Assembly (NCBI RefSeq): GCF_028618555.1
Contig: NZ_JAQITD010000016.1
Coordinates: 1 to 49,959 of the forward strand
Length of the DNA stretch: 49,959 bases
Source: Bartonella sp. CM31XJBT
GTDB lineage: Bacteria > Pseudomonadota > Alphaproteobacteria > Rhizobiales > Rhizobiaceae
Direction: 5' to 3'
The notes under the pieces: generated by a model
Database searches by the model: none
The model's input: only the letters and a program-made list of their open reading frames with translations
What the model was told of the DNA's origin: nothing
Made by a program: the position numbers and the translations under genes
Shown: one piece after another, positions 25,281 to 33,094 of the stretch
How the letters are laid out: each line of letters opens with the position of its first letter
Position numbering within the stretch: the stretch's first letter is position 1

Positions 25281-26726
25281 GCTGATTATCGACCCGATGT
25301 GGCGGATATCAATGGAATTTTTACCGATGAACTTGTTAATGTGCTCCCGGCGGATGGCTCCTATATCCCTATGCCAAGTTTTGAACCTTTATCAGAGCCT
25401 TGTCCGGAGCCAATCTTAGGCACTCTTGCGGTTAAAACAAAAAATGGGGTTTCTATTATTGTCGGGACAAGAGATAAAATCTACTTACTTGATAATACAA
25501 CAATGAACTGGAAAGATATTAGCCAAAAAGGAAAATCTTATCTGGCTAATGTTGATGCTCCGTGGTCTTTTGCTTTGTTTGGTGATTTTATCATTGCTGT
25601 GAATGCCAATGATAAACCACAAGTGATTGATATTAATCATGATAAAACATTTAGAAATTTAGGAGGAAATCCACCACAGGCAGGGATTGTTCGAATCTGG
25701 GGAGATTTCGTTTGTTTGATGAAATTAACTGAGTATCCAAGACGGGTTCATTGGTCTGGATTAAATGATGCTGAATTTTGGACCGTGGGAAAAAAAAGTT
25801 GTGATTATCAAGATTTTCCTGATGGCGGATTCGTCCAAGGGGCAACGGAGACAACAAATCCAATTATCTTTATGCGTTCTGCAATCTATGCTGGTTCTTT
25901 TATTCCTGGCTCTAAGATTATTTTTAGTTTCCAAAAAATCCACGATAAACGAGGCGCAAAAAATGCTGAATCAATTGTTTGTAGAGGCGATTTAGCATTC
26001 TTTGCCGATGAGGGCGGGTTTTATCAAATAACAAATGAGGGACAGATTATACCCATTGGGTTCGAAAAAGTCGATCGAACGATGACCGCAAAATCAAGGA
26101 AGGATAATCTGTACACTCTGTCTGCTGCTATCGATGGGGTGTATAATCGTGTTTATTGGATGGTTGATTCTGATGAGAACCTTCATAAACGTATCTTGCT
26201 CATTTATGATTGGGGATTGCAAAAATGGACAAAAGCTCTCGTCGATATCAAAATGATATTGCCTATTTTCTTAGCAGGAACAACCCTAGAAGGTCTTGAT
26301 TTTGTGACTAAGAATATTGACGATTTGTCCTTTTCTCTCGATAGTAAAGCTTGGAAAAATGAATCGCCTATTCTGGGGGCATTTGATCAACAGGGGAGAC
26401 TGGGTTCGTTTTCTGGGGGTCCTATGGCTTGTGTCGTGACATCACAAGAAATGGGGCAGACAAATGGCATGATAACACGGGTGAAAAATATTATGCCTCA
26501 AGTCAATAGTGGAAAGTTTTATTTGTCTGTGGGAATGCGCTTTCGACAATCTCTTGAAGAGGAAACTGTTTGGTTGCCAGAAAAACAGCCCTCTTATAAT
26601 ACTGGACAAATTCACTGTCGTGCAAGGGCACGGTTTTATCGCTTTAAATTGCGTATTCCTGAAGGGGTGAATTGGACTCATGTCACTGGATTTGATGTGG
26701 AATTGACGCGGGCCGGCATGCGATAG
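25263..26726 (+). CDS. Packaged-DNA stabilisation protein, P22 gp10-like
   Basis: 487 residues from the ATG at 25263, after a GGGGGT ribosome binding site; upstream ATGs lie in duplicated spacer. In P22 gp10 plugs the portal after packaging and links to the tail. Visible features fit the family: ADINGIFTDELVNVLPADGS, KTKNGVSIIVGTRDKIYLLD, then a beta-propeller-like series (WGDFVCLMKLTEYPRRVHWS, GLNDAEFWTVGKKSCDYQDF) and LAFFADEGGFYQITNEGQII. It is full length with no lesions. The gene ends inside a terminator hairpin (26715-26733). Together with the P22-type portal it supports a short-tailed particle. Confidence 0.75.
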   Translation: MAFFPIADYRPDVADINGIFTDELVNVLPADGSYIPMPSFEPLSEPCPEPILGTLAVKTKNGVSIIVGTRDKIYLLDNTTMNWKDISQKGKSYLANVDAPWSFALFGDFIIAVNANDKPQVIDINHDKTFRNLGGNPPQAGIVRIWGDFVCLMKLTEYPRRVHWSGLNDAEFWTVGKKSCDYQDFPDGGFVQGATETTNPIIFMRSAIYAGSFIPGSKIIFSFQKIHDKRGAKNAESIVCRGDLAFFADEGGFYQITNEGQIIPIGFEKVDRTMTAKSRKDNLYTLSAAIDGVYNRVYWMVDSDENLHKRILLIYDWGLQKWTKALVDIKMILPIFLAGTTLEGLDFVTKNIDDLSFSLDSKAWKNESPILGAFDQQGRLGSFSGGPMACVVTSQEMGQTNGMITRVKNIMPQVNSGKFYLSVGMRFRQSLEEETVWLPEKQPSYNTGQIHCRARARFYRFKLRIPEGVNWTHVTGFDVELTRAGMR

Positions 26727-26737
26727 GCATGCCCTTT
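26715..26737 (+). terminator. Terminator hairpin overlapping the gp10-like stop codon
   Basis: GGCATGC (26715-26721), loop GATAG and GCATGCC (26727-26733), followed by CTTTTG. The TAG stop (26724-26726) is in the loop, so the end of translation would directly affect folding. Confidence 0.6.
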
Positions 26738-27042
26738 TGTAATATCATGCGATAGGCTCAAGCCTCTTATTATTAAAGAACAAATGCCCCATAGACTTCC
26801 CAAGCCTTTATAAATAAAGGCACAATGCGATAAGCTGTGTCTTTATAATATGAAGAACAAGGTGGTGCGTTATGTTTCATGCTTTTCTGCGATAAAGGAA
26901 AATAGGCTGCACCATGGTTTATTTTTATAAAGAAAAAAGTTCCCTCTTTGTTGTGACAAAGGGATGATGGGGCTTTTTTCTTTTATTGTGCGGGGGGCAT
27001 GGAATGCGTGAAATGCGTAGACGGAATGTTATTTGAGGGGAG
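26738..27042. other. Hairpin-rich spacer in the GTA block
   Basis: No gene. It contains repeated ATGCGATA motifs, a GCCTTTA/TAAAGGC stem near 26803-26820 and a CTTTGT/ACAAAG stem near 26950-26970. It ends in the GGGGAGATG ribosome binding site and start of the next gene. Confidence 0.5.
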
Positions 27043-27525
27043 ATGAGTGACAAAGCTAAAAGAGCTAAAATTATGATACAAGAGAGTCAAGATTTATATT
27101 CTGCTCATCTGACAGAGCAGTGGCCATGGGAAAAAATAGCTCCCTATCAAGAGGCTCTCAATGCTGCATTGAAAAAATATGTTCAGCGCTTTCCGGATGA
27201 TGTTTGTCTGGAAAAAATTGCTGAAGAAATCGCTACAGGACAAGCACAATTGTGGCTGGTCTTAAAAAATAAAATCCAATTTAGTGCTTTTGCAATTACC
27301 AAAGTTGAAATAACCCATACGGGAAAAAAATGCGTCGTTCTCTCTGATCTTGCTGGAGAGGGAGGGCTGAAATTGGTCAAATTGATTGATGAAGTCGAAA
27401 AATGGGCGCGAACAATTAATGCTGAAGAAATGCACATGTTTGGAAGAACTGGATGGGCGAAAAAGCTCGCTCATCACGGATATTCTCGTAATCTTATTCA
27501 ATATAGAAAGGTTCTGAACCCATGA
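27043..27525 (+). CDS. GNAT-like phage protein (GTA block)
   Basis: 160 residues. The distal pattern MHMFGRTGWAKKLAHHGYSR is typical of a small group of phage GNAT-fold proteins encoded near tail genes; the central QLWLVLKNKIQFSAFAITKV fits the GNAT beta-strand core. The usual acetyl-CoA loop is not obvious, so catalysis is uncertain. The start ATG follows GGGGAG. The stop overlaps the next gene's start (ATGA), which indicates translational coupling and a role in the same particle or its assembly. Confidence is fair for the fold and low for any activity. Confidence 0.55.
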   Translation: MSDKAKRAKIMIQESQDLYSAHLTEQWPWEKIAPYQEALNAALKKYVQRFPDDVCLEKIAEEIATGQAQLWLVLKNKIQFSAFAITKVEITHTGKKCVVLSDLAGEGGLKLVKLIDEVEKWARTINAEEMHMFGRTGWAKKLAHHGYSRNLIQYRKVLNP

Positions 27526-28661
27526 GTAGAAAAACCACACCTCAAGTGCAGACAACAACACAAACAAATGCTCCACCTGCTTGGGCGGCTGATATTCTTA
27601 AACAAGCCAGTGCTGATGCACTTGGACTTTATAATAAAGGAATTGGCGGAAACGTTTATCAGGGAGACAGAGTCGCTGGTCTTAGCAATATGACAAAAAA
27701 TGCGCTGACCGGTTTACAACAAGCAGCAGGGCTCTATAACAATCCAACGGTAACGCAATGGTTGAATGCACCAACCAACAGCGCTACAAATCTTTCCGGT
27801 ATGGCTAAGGGAAGCTGGATTGGAAGCAATAGTAAATTTAATACTGCATTGCAAAATGCTCTGAATAAAACGTCCGATGCAATTAATCAATCGATGTCGG
27901 GAGCAGGACGTTATGGCTCTGGGGCTCATACTGGTGTGCTGGCCGATGAGTTAGGCGCCTTGGCAACAAATGCTGCAGCACAGCAATATAATCAAGATAT
28001 TAACAATATGATGAATGCAAACCAGATGATTGATCGCTCTCAGAATGATCAAGTTAATGCGGCAAATAGCTATTATCAAGGACAGAGTAACGTGCAAAGC
28101 AATGCTTTGAAAGGGGGCATGATTCAAGATATAAACCGTCAAAATGTCTTAGATGCTGAACGCCAAAAATGGTCAGAAAAAGATAATCAAGATTGGAACC
28201 GATTGCAAAGCTTGTTACAGGTAGGGACACAGGCTGCTGGAAATTACGGAACGACTTCAGGAAAATCCACGACAATGCCTTCTGTGACAAAAGATCCATT
28301 GCGTGATGCGCAGCAAGTGCTTGGATTGGTCGGAGGAATTTTAGGGCTTTGTGATGTGAGAGCAAAAGAAAATATTATCCCTGTGGGGCAGAAAAAGGGA
28401 TATCCACTTTATACCTTTAATTATAAGGGAAATCCACAACGTTATCAGGGCGTTATGGCGCAAGACGTGTTGCGTGTGAACCCTGAAGCTGTTTATGTCA
28501 ATGCGAAAACAAAATTATTGCATGTTGATTATGACAAAATAGGCCTGAAAATGGAAAAAATGAAAATGGAGAAAATGCCGGCATCTAAAAATAAAATTGC
28601 GGCTTTCTTTTCTTCATTTTTTGCTCGTTTTCCCTTTTTGAATAAAGAGTATCTTCTATGA
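27522..28661 (+). CDS. Tail/injection-type protein with C-terminal S74 chaperone domain
   Basis: 379 residues. The N-terminal part is low in complexity and rich in A, N, Q and S (TTTQTNAPPAWAADILKQAS; NNMMNANQMIDRSQNDQVN), as in podovirus ejection or fibre-base proteins. From about residue 277 comes a segment CDVRAKENIIPVGQKKGYPL, then FNYKGNPQRYQGVMAQDVLR and a final D-Y-D-K-I-G motif, matching the intramolecular chaperone (Peptidase_S74) domain that trimerises fibres and cuts itself off. In that family a serine normally precedes the DVRAKENI motif; here a cysteine stands in that place (residue 277). Start and stop both overlap neighbours by four bases (ATGA), giving a coupled run of three genes. 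Confidence 0.75.
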   Translation: MSRKTTPQVQTTTQTNAPPAWAADILKQASADALGLYNKGIGGNVYQGDRVAGLSNMTKNALTGLQQAAGLYNNPTVTQWLNAPTNSATNLSGMAKGSWIGSNSKFNTALQNALNKTSDAINQSMSGAGRYGSGAHTGVLADELGALATNAAAQQYNQDINNMMNANQMIDRSQNDQVNAANSYYQGQSNVQSNALKGGMIQDINRQNVLDAERQKWSEKDNQDWNRLQSLLQVGTQAAGNYGTTSGKSTTMPSVTKDPLRDAQQVLGLVGGILGLCDVRAKENIIPVGQKKGYPLYTFNYKGNPQRYQGVMAQDVLRVNPEAVYVNAKTKLLHVDYDKIGLKMEKMKMEKMPASKNKIAAFFSSFFARFPFLNKEYLL

Positions 28662-29662
28662 GTTCGATTTATGATTGGTCAATTGTTGCATCAGAAAATG
28701 CTTATGCCGACGAGAATATAAACTGGGCAGAAGGGCAACCGCCAAGCACAGTCAATGATAGTGCTCGCGCTATGATGCAACGCATCAAAGAATATTTGTT
28801 GGATAATGGGGGCGTGATTGAAACACAGTTTACTGTCGATGTGAAGAACGAGAGGACATCACTTCGTTTGGCAACAAAGTCTTTTTTTGAGACTTATATG
28901 GATGGCATTGTTGTGCGCTTTAAAGCACAAGGCGTCAACAGAGGAATAACAAATATTTCTTTAAATCAATTGCCGCCAAGACCAACTTATATGGCAACGC
29001 CAGAGGGTATTATGCCTTTAAAGGGCGGGGAAATTCAAAAAGGGGGGCTTTATGAAGTCGTCTATACGCGTGATATTGCCGGAAAAAATGCTGATGGCTG
29101 GTTTTTAACCAATCCTACTATAAAACTTCCTGAAATTCCGCCTTTTCCTCCTTTACCGGAAACTTTTTCTTCTGGATTTATCGGGACTTTTGCTACAGAA
29201 AAAATACCCTCTGGATGGTTACTGTGTGATGGTAAAGAATATTCGCGAAGGAACTATGCCAATCTCTTTGCTGTTCTGGGAGAAACATGGGGAAAAGGAG
29301 ACGGGAGAACAACATTCAATGTTCCCGATTTGCGTGGAATGTTTTTACGGGGGCTCGATAGTGGAAAAGAAATTGATAAAGGACGTCGCTTGGGAAGCCG
29401 ACAAGAAGAGTCTTTTCAATCCCATACCCATGAGGGAAAAACAGATTCAACAGGTAACCACCAGCATAGTTATCCAATGTTTGACAAGCTAGTTTGGGAT
29501 ATGAATCACGGTGAATATTATAAAAATCTGGCTCAAGTCTACAATAAAGATCGGTTAACGAAGGTTGCGGGAGAGCATGAACATAAGGTCTTGTTGCAAA
29601 AAACAGGGGGGGATGAAACACGCCCCGTCAATATGGCGGTGGTTTATGCTGTCAAAGCCTGA
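28658..29662 (+). CDS. Tail-collar domain protein (receptor-binding tip candidate)
   Basis: 334 residues. The N-terminal part (DENINWAEGQPPSTVNDSAR) resembles the start of many phage tail-fibre proteins. From about residue 172 comes a collar domain: SGFIGTFATEKIPSGWLLCD, then GKGDGRTTFNVPDLRGMFLR, with the conserved PDLRG motif. A histidine-rich segment follows (QSHTHEGKTDSTGNHQHSYP) and the end is TRPVNMAVVYAVKA, as in metal-binding, trimeric fibre tips. It is translationally coupled to the S74 protein and is the last clear structural gene of the block. By analogy it would contact the recipient cell surface; that is inference. Confidence 0.8.
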   Translation: MSSIYDWSIVASENAYADENINWAEGQPPSTVNDSARAMMQRIKEYLLDNGGVIETQFTVDVKNERTSLRLATKSFFETYMDGIVVRFKAQGVNRGITNISLNQLPPRPTYMATPEGIMPLKGGEIQKGGLYEVVYTRDIAGKNADGWFLTNPTIKLPEIPPFPPLPETFSSGFIGTFATEKIPSGWLLCDGKEYSRRNYANLFAVLGETWGKGDGRTTFNVPDLRGMFLRGLDSGKEIDKGRRLGSRQEESFQSHTHEGKTDSTGNHQHSYPMFDKLVWDMNHGEYYKNLAQVYNKDRLTKVAGEHEHKVLLQKTGGDETRPVNMAVVYAVKA

Positions 29663-30940
29663 GAATGAAAGCTGTGTGAGAGAAAGATAAAAATGCTAAA
29701 ATGTTTGTTATGAAAAAAAGTCTTATTGAATATATTGTGTAGAAAGTTTTGAGGCGCTTTAGAAAAAAAACTCAATTCTCTTTATTATTTTATTTTTTGT
29801 GCTGCCTTTGTTGGATGTCTAAAGGTCAGTTTGCCTATTGTTCTTTAGAGGATCAAGACAGTGATTATTGAAGGTAGAGGGAGAACAAAAAACTTTCTTT
29901 ATTCATGGCGTTTTTTACTGAGGAATAAAGATTTTATCCCAAATGCCTCTCTCTTGTGGTGTCGTGATCCATTATTTCAAGTGCTGGGGTTAAAGCGCTG
30001 CTGTGCGATGACAAAAAGCCCCTAGATAATTTTATCCTATTATACCGTAAAACACCGTCATTAAAACACTATTATTGAAGGCGGTTATATCAGTAAGATA
30101 GCTTAAAGTATTTAATACATTAGCAATTGTTTAGAGAAGGATTTGCTTGGTTAAGTATTATGCAAGTGAATCATATAAGTGAGCAGCAGACGGAATCCTT
30201 TCAGAAGAGTTGGATTGTTTACAAACCGATGTGGGCTAAAATCTTCGTCCTTTTAGGTGGTGGAAAGAGGTCAACGGATATGTTTATTTAAAGCGAGAAA
30301 AGGCAAAATGGAGCGCTTTCTTTTTTGGCAAAGCGTGTAGGAAAAAAGGGCTCTTTGCTTTCAAAATGGTCCCACTGTTTTCAAAATGGGTGCACTGTTG
30401 GCAAGAGCAGCAGGTTGGCGATGCGTTGTAGTACATGGTGAGGCATTGAACTCTCTTAGATGGCATTTTGTGCTTATCAGGCAACTTCTTGAAACAGAAT
30501 GAGAGTGATACGAGAAAATCTATAAGACAATAGTTTATCCCATTGTGTTGTAAAATAATATTGTTTGAGATGCGGTTAAAATTTTATGCATGGGATGCCT
30601 TTCGTCTGTGCGTATTCTTAAAACAGCTTTTTTTGTAGAATAACTCTGGACAGGGGATACATTACAAGGATGCATTTGCAGGGGGAAGCCAAGTCAAATC
30701 TGTTAGATAAGAAGCCAGATTGTTAACAGACTGTTGTTTATCGATTGGCATTATTTAAAGACCGGTGGGGGTGGCTTTGTCCTTTTGGGGAAAGCTGACA
30801 CAGCATGCAAGGCGATCATGCATTTTTCTTTGGTTTCAGCTGGTAAAATCATCATTTTAGGTGGAAAACAGAATATAATCTAAAAAAATACCTTGTAAAA
30901 ATTTTCGATGAGGAAATTTTTTTCAAAAGCCTTTCACATG
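29663..30940. other. Long non-coding stretch after the GTA block
   Basis: No supported gene in about 1.3 kb. Dispersed palindromic modules lie at 30046-30092 (CACCG, then GAAGGCGGT) and 30540-30575. Two copies of a shorter element starting TTGTTTACAAACC or TTGTTAACAGACTG lie at 30210-30265 and 30718-30775; the first contains AAAATCTTCGTCCTTTTAGG. No lysis gene was found. Confidence 0.5.
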
Positions 30941-31107
30941 ATTGTCTGAGATTGTCTGAGATTGTCTGAGATTGTCTGAGATTGTCTGAGATTGTCTGAG
31001 ATTGTCTGAGATTGTCTGAGATTGTCTGAGATTGTCTGAGATTGTCTGAGATTGTCTGAGATTGTCTGAGATTGTCTGAGATTGTCTGAGATTGTCTGAG
31101 ATTGTCT
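30941..31107. repeat. ATTGTCTGAG x16.7 decanucleotide array
   Basis: Sixteen perfect 10-bp copies at 30941-31100, then a partial seventeenth. The period is close to one helical turn, so identical sites would face the same side of the DNA. It ends 81 bases before the next gene. It reads open in all minus frames, hence several spurious repeat-only frames. Confidence 0.97.
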
Positions 31108-31187
31108 TGAAGAATGCAAGAGCCGTACAACGGAAAAAGATATTCAAATGCTTAATACGCGTTTAGCTTATCAAAAAGGGGGATATA

Positions 31188-31475
31188 ATGGCACTTTTTC
31201 CATTTTCTATTGCTGATATTGATGATCCTGAATGTATTCGTGTGGTTCTTTATGCTAGCGGAAGAATGGGACATGCTCCTTTGAATGCTCTGTTGAAGCA
31301 AACACGTCAAGATCTCCAATGTTTTGATAAAATACAGACTCAAAATATTCTCCAACTTACACAGCGTTTGGATATTTTAGAACAACAATTGAAAACGATT
31401 ATCAAAGATCTTGAAGATGTGAAACACAAACAAGACGCTGAAGAAGCGGATAAAAGTAAAACGATGGGTGATTAA
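31188..31475 (+). CDS. Small coiled-coil protein of unknown function
   Basis: 95 residues; not recognised. The N-terminal half (ALFPFSIADIDDPECIRVVL) is mixed and might pack as a small domain. Residues about 50-90 have a heptad-like pattern rich in L, I, K and Q (LTQRLDILEQQLKTIIKDL), ending in a charged tail. No signal peptide or membrane segment. A clear ribosome binding site (AAAGGGGG) lies before the ATG. Its position after the tail genes and before the toxin cluster allows two readings: a last GTA gene or a gene of the toxin region. The 10-bp repeat array upstream could affect its promoter. Confidence 0.65.
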   Translation: MALFPFSIADIDDPECIRVVLYASGRMGHAPLNALLKQTRQDLQCFDKIQTQNILQLTQRLDILEQQLKTIIKDLEDVKHKQDAEEADKSKTMGD

Positions 31476-31613
31476 CCATCTCGATTTGTGTCTCTATGGG
31501 ATTTAGCTCCTTTAAAGCAGTGAGATAGATAGTTGTGAACAGGATAGTTATTTGCCTGTCCATAGAGCATTTATTTTTTTGATCAACCAAAAATGAAAAA
31601 GAGGTATTCTATA

Positions 31614-31979
31614 ATGAAAAAATTGATTTTAATATTTTTAGCTTTGTGTCTTACTGGACCAGCTTCTGCACGTTTGAGGACTATTTCAGATGATTGTTCA
31701 GATATCGGCGGAACAATGGTTCGATCACAAATCATCAATAATATTTCTGTCATTCCATATAAAAATTTGCAAGGGGTAAATATTCTCTCTGTTTTGGAAA
31801 CGAGGCCTACAGAAGAGCCAGAAATGTCACAAATTACAGGAAGAACATTTCATATTCAAAGTCCTGAGATTGTTGAGCTGGCCTATAGAGCTTACAGTAC
31901 ATCGCAATTCGTTGATATTTGTTACAGAAGTAACTATCCAATCAATGTTATTCGAGGGCTGAGAGTGCGTGATAATTAA
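31614..31979 (+). CDS. Secreted protein, candidate toxin B subunit 1
   Basis: 121 residues. The start is the ATG at 31614, after AGAGG; an ATG at 31593 would put charges before the signal peptide. MKKLILIFLALCLTGPASA is a signal peptide, so the protein is exported. The mature part (about 102 residues) has only two cysteines, one near each end (DDCSDIGG and VDICYRS), suited to a disulphide. The distal segment ELAYRAYSTSQFVDICYRSN resembles, by eye, the helix and strand of the OB-fold B subunits of subtilase/pertussis-like toxins (S..L...A...YTTGQPVRI.Y in SubB). It precedes a second candidate B gene and the A subunit. In pertussis toxin several different B subunits form one ring, so two different B genes are plausible. 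Confidence 0.5.
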   Translation: MKKLILIFLALCLTGPASARLRTISDDCSDIGGTMVRSQIINNISVIPYKNLQGVNILSVLETRPTEEPEMSQITGRTFHIQSPEIVELAYRAYSTSQFVDICYRSNYPINVIRGLRVRDN

Positions 31980-32677
31980 GCGTATTATCTGTATTCGTTG
32001 TGACTTAAATAAGTGATGCTTGGAAAATGGTCAATCTTCTACACTAAGGTTATTTTAACCCTAGCAGTTTTCTGATTTACAGTTTTTACTCAGAGTATAA
32101 TCGTTCATGTTTTACAGAATTCATGAGTGATCGGTATTGAGGATCTATCTTAAGATATTCAACTACAGTTTTTTCTATTTTAAACTGAGTAATTTTGCAT
32201 CAATCGTCGTTTGAGCTTAGATGGCAATTTCATTCTAGCGTTTGGTGTTAGAAAGATTTTAAGCGTAGTGAGGCTGTAAATACTTGTCTTAATTGTCTTT
32301 GTTGACAGTATGCCGCTTGCGATAGGCAATAAATCATAGACACATTTTGAATCCGTAGAATGCACGTACATTAACAATGGCAGACATTTTCAGTGGTAGT
32401 ATTGCCAATGATAGAGCTTGTGCATGCGATGTTTTGTTGTGTGAATAAGTCATCATTCACGCGGCACCAATAAGGGAAGGCTTTGCTGTAGAGCCTGTAA
32501 AATAAATCGTGCAACAGCGGGGTAGGGGTCAGAATAGACTGAGATGAGGCAGCCTTATCACGGGCTAAAGCTGGTCAAAATTCTCGTCTTTAAGGAGGCG
32601 AGGAGGCTAAAAATATCCATTAGATTGCATGGGGATGCATTTCATGTCCGTTGCAATAAATTTAAAAGAGGTAAATT
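31980..32677. other. Non-coding gap inside the toxin cluster
   Basis: About 700 bases without a supported gene; minus-strand frames are short and featureless. The last 30 bases carry AAAAGAGGTAAATT, the ribosome binding site of the next gene. Whether transcription crosses this gap is unknown; the second and third toxin genes could have their own promoter here. Confidence 0.45.
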
Positions 32678-33004
32678 ATGAAAAGTTTTTTGAAAAAAAT
32701 ATCCATTGTTTTGGTGATGATAGCATTAACAACAGGTGTTTCTCATGCTGGAGTTTATGAACAAAACGGTTATCTCAATTCGGTTCAAGTCGTTAGCGCA
32801 GGAGCACAATGTCGCCTAGAGCTCAGATACGGTATCAGCCCTACTTCAGACATTCAAAAAGGTATTTGGGGCTGTGATAACATTGTTGGAAAAAGTATTT
32901 TGGATTTGGCAAAAACCGCAGTCATTTTGAACAGAAAAGTAATGGTTATTTTTGAAGCGGGTCATGTGCCAGCAAAAAGGGTTTTAGCCATCACTTTAAA
33001 ATAA
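32678..33004 (+). CDS. Secreted protein, candidate toxin B subunit 2
   Basis: 108 residues. The signal peptide (first 24, ending TTGVSHA) is followed by an 84-residue mature domain. It has two cysteines (GAQCRLEL and IWGCDNIV), as in OB-fold B subunits of the SubB/PltB/ArtB kind: a strand with C, a turn with the second C, then an amphipathic helix (SILDLAKTAVILN), a strand RKVMVIFEAG and a final VLAI. I see the same order in SubB (FCIE, SACS, TLYNQALYF, QPVRIYY). Overall identity is low, so this is a structural guess. The A subunit begins 90 bases downstream on the same strand. Such subunits form pentamers that bind host glycans. Strong ribosome binding site AGAGG. Confidence 0.55.
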   Translation: MKSFLKKISIVLVMIALTTGVSHAGVYEQNGYLNSVQVVSAGAQCRLELRYGISPTSDIQKGIWGCDNIVGKSILDLAKTAVILNRKVMVIFEAGHVPAKRVLAITLK

Positions 33005-33035
33005 GATCAATAGGGGTTTTTCTCCCTTTTTATAT

Positions 33036-33059
33036 CTGTAACGCTTCAAGAGGTTACAG
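33036..33059 (+). promoter_or_regulatory. Hairpin between B- and A-subunit genes
   Basis: CTGTAAC (33036-33042) and GTTACAG (33053-33059) form a perfect 7-bp stem with a 10-base loop. Just upstream is a weak GGGG/CTCC hairpin with five T. Partial termination or a processing site here could make B more abundant than A. Confidence 0.5.
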
Positions 33060-33094
33060 GTATAAAATATGGAGTGTATATCAAAGGTATAAAA

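Noticed and set aside
30941..31107. CRISPR array
   Set aside because: The tandem units are 10 bp with no spacers. The other arrays in the window (52 bp, 19 bp, 7 bp) likewise lack unique spacers, and no cas gene is present.
30852..31147. Overlapping minus-strand frames rich in DNLRQSQTIS
   Set aside because: They are translations of the perfect 10-bp array, open in all frames because the unit lacks stops on that strand; no ribosome binding site or domain.
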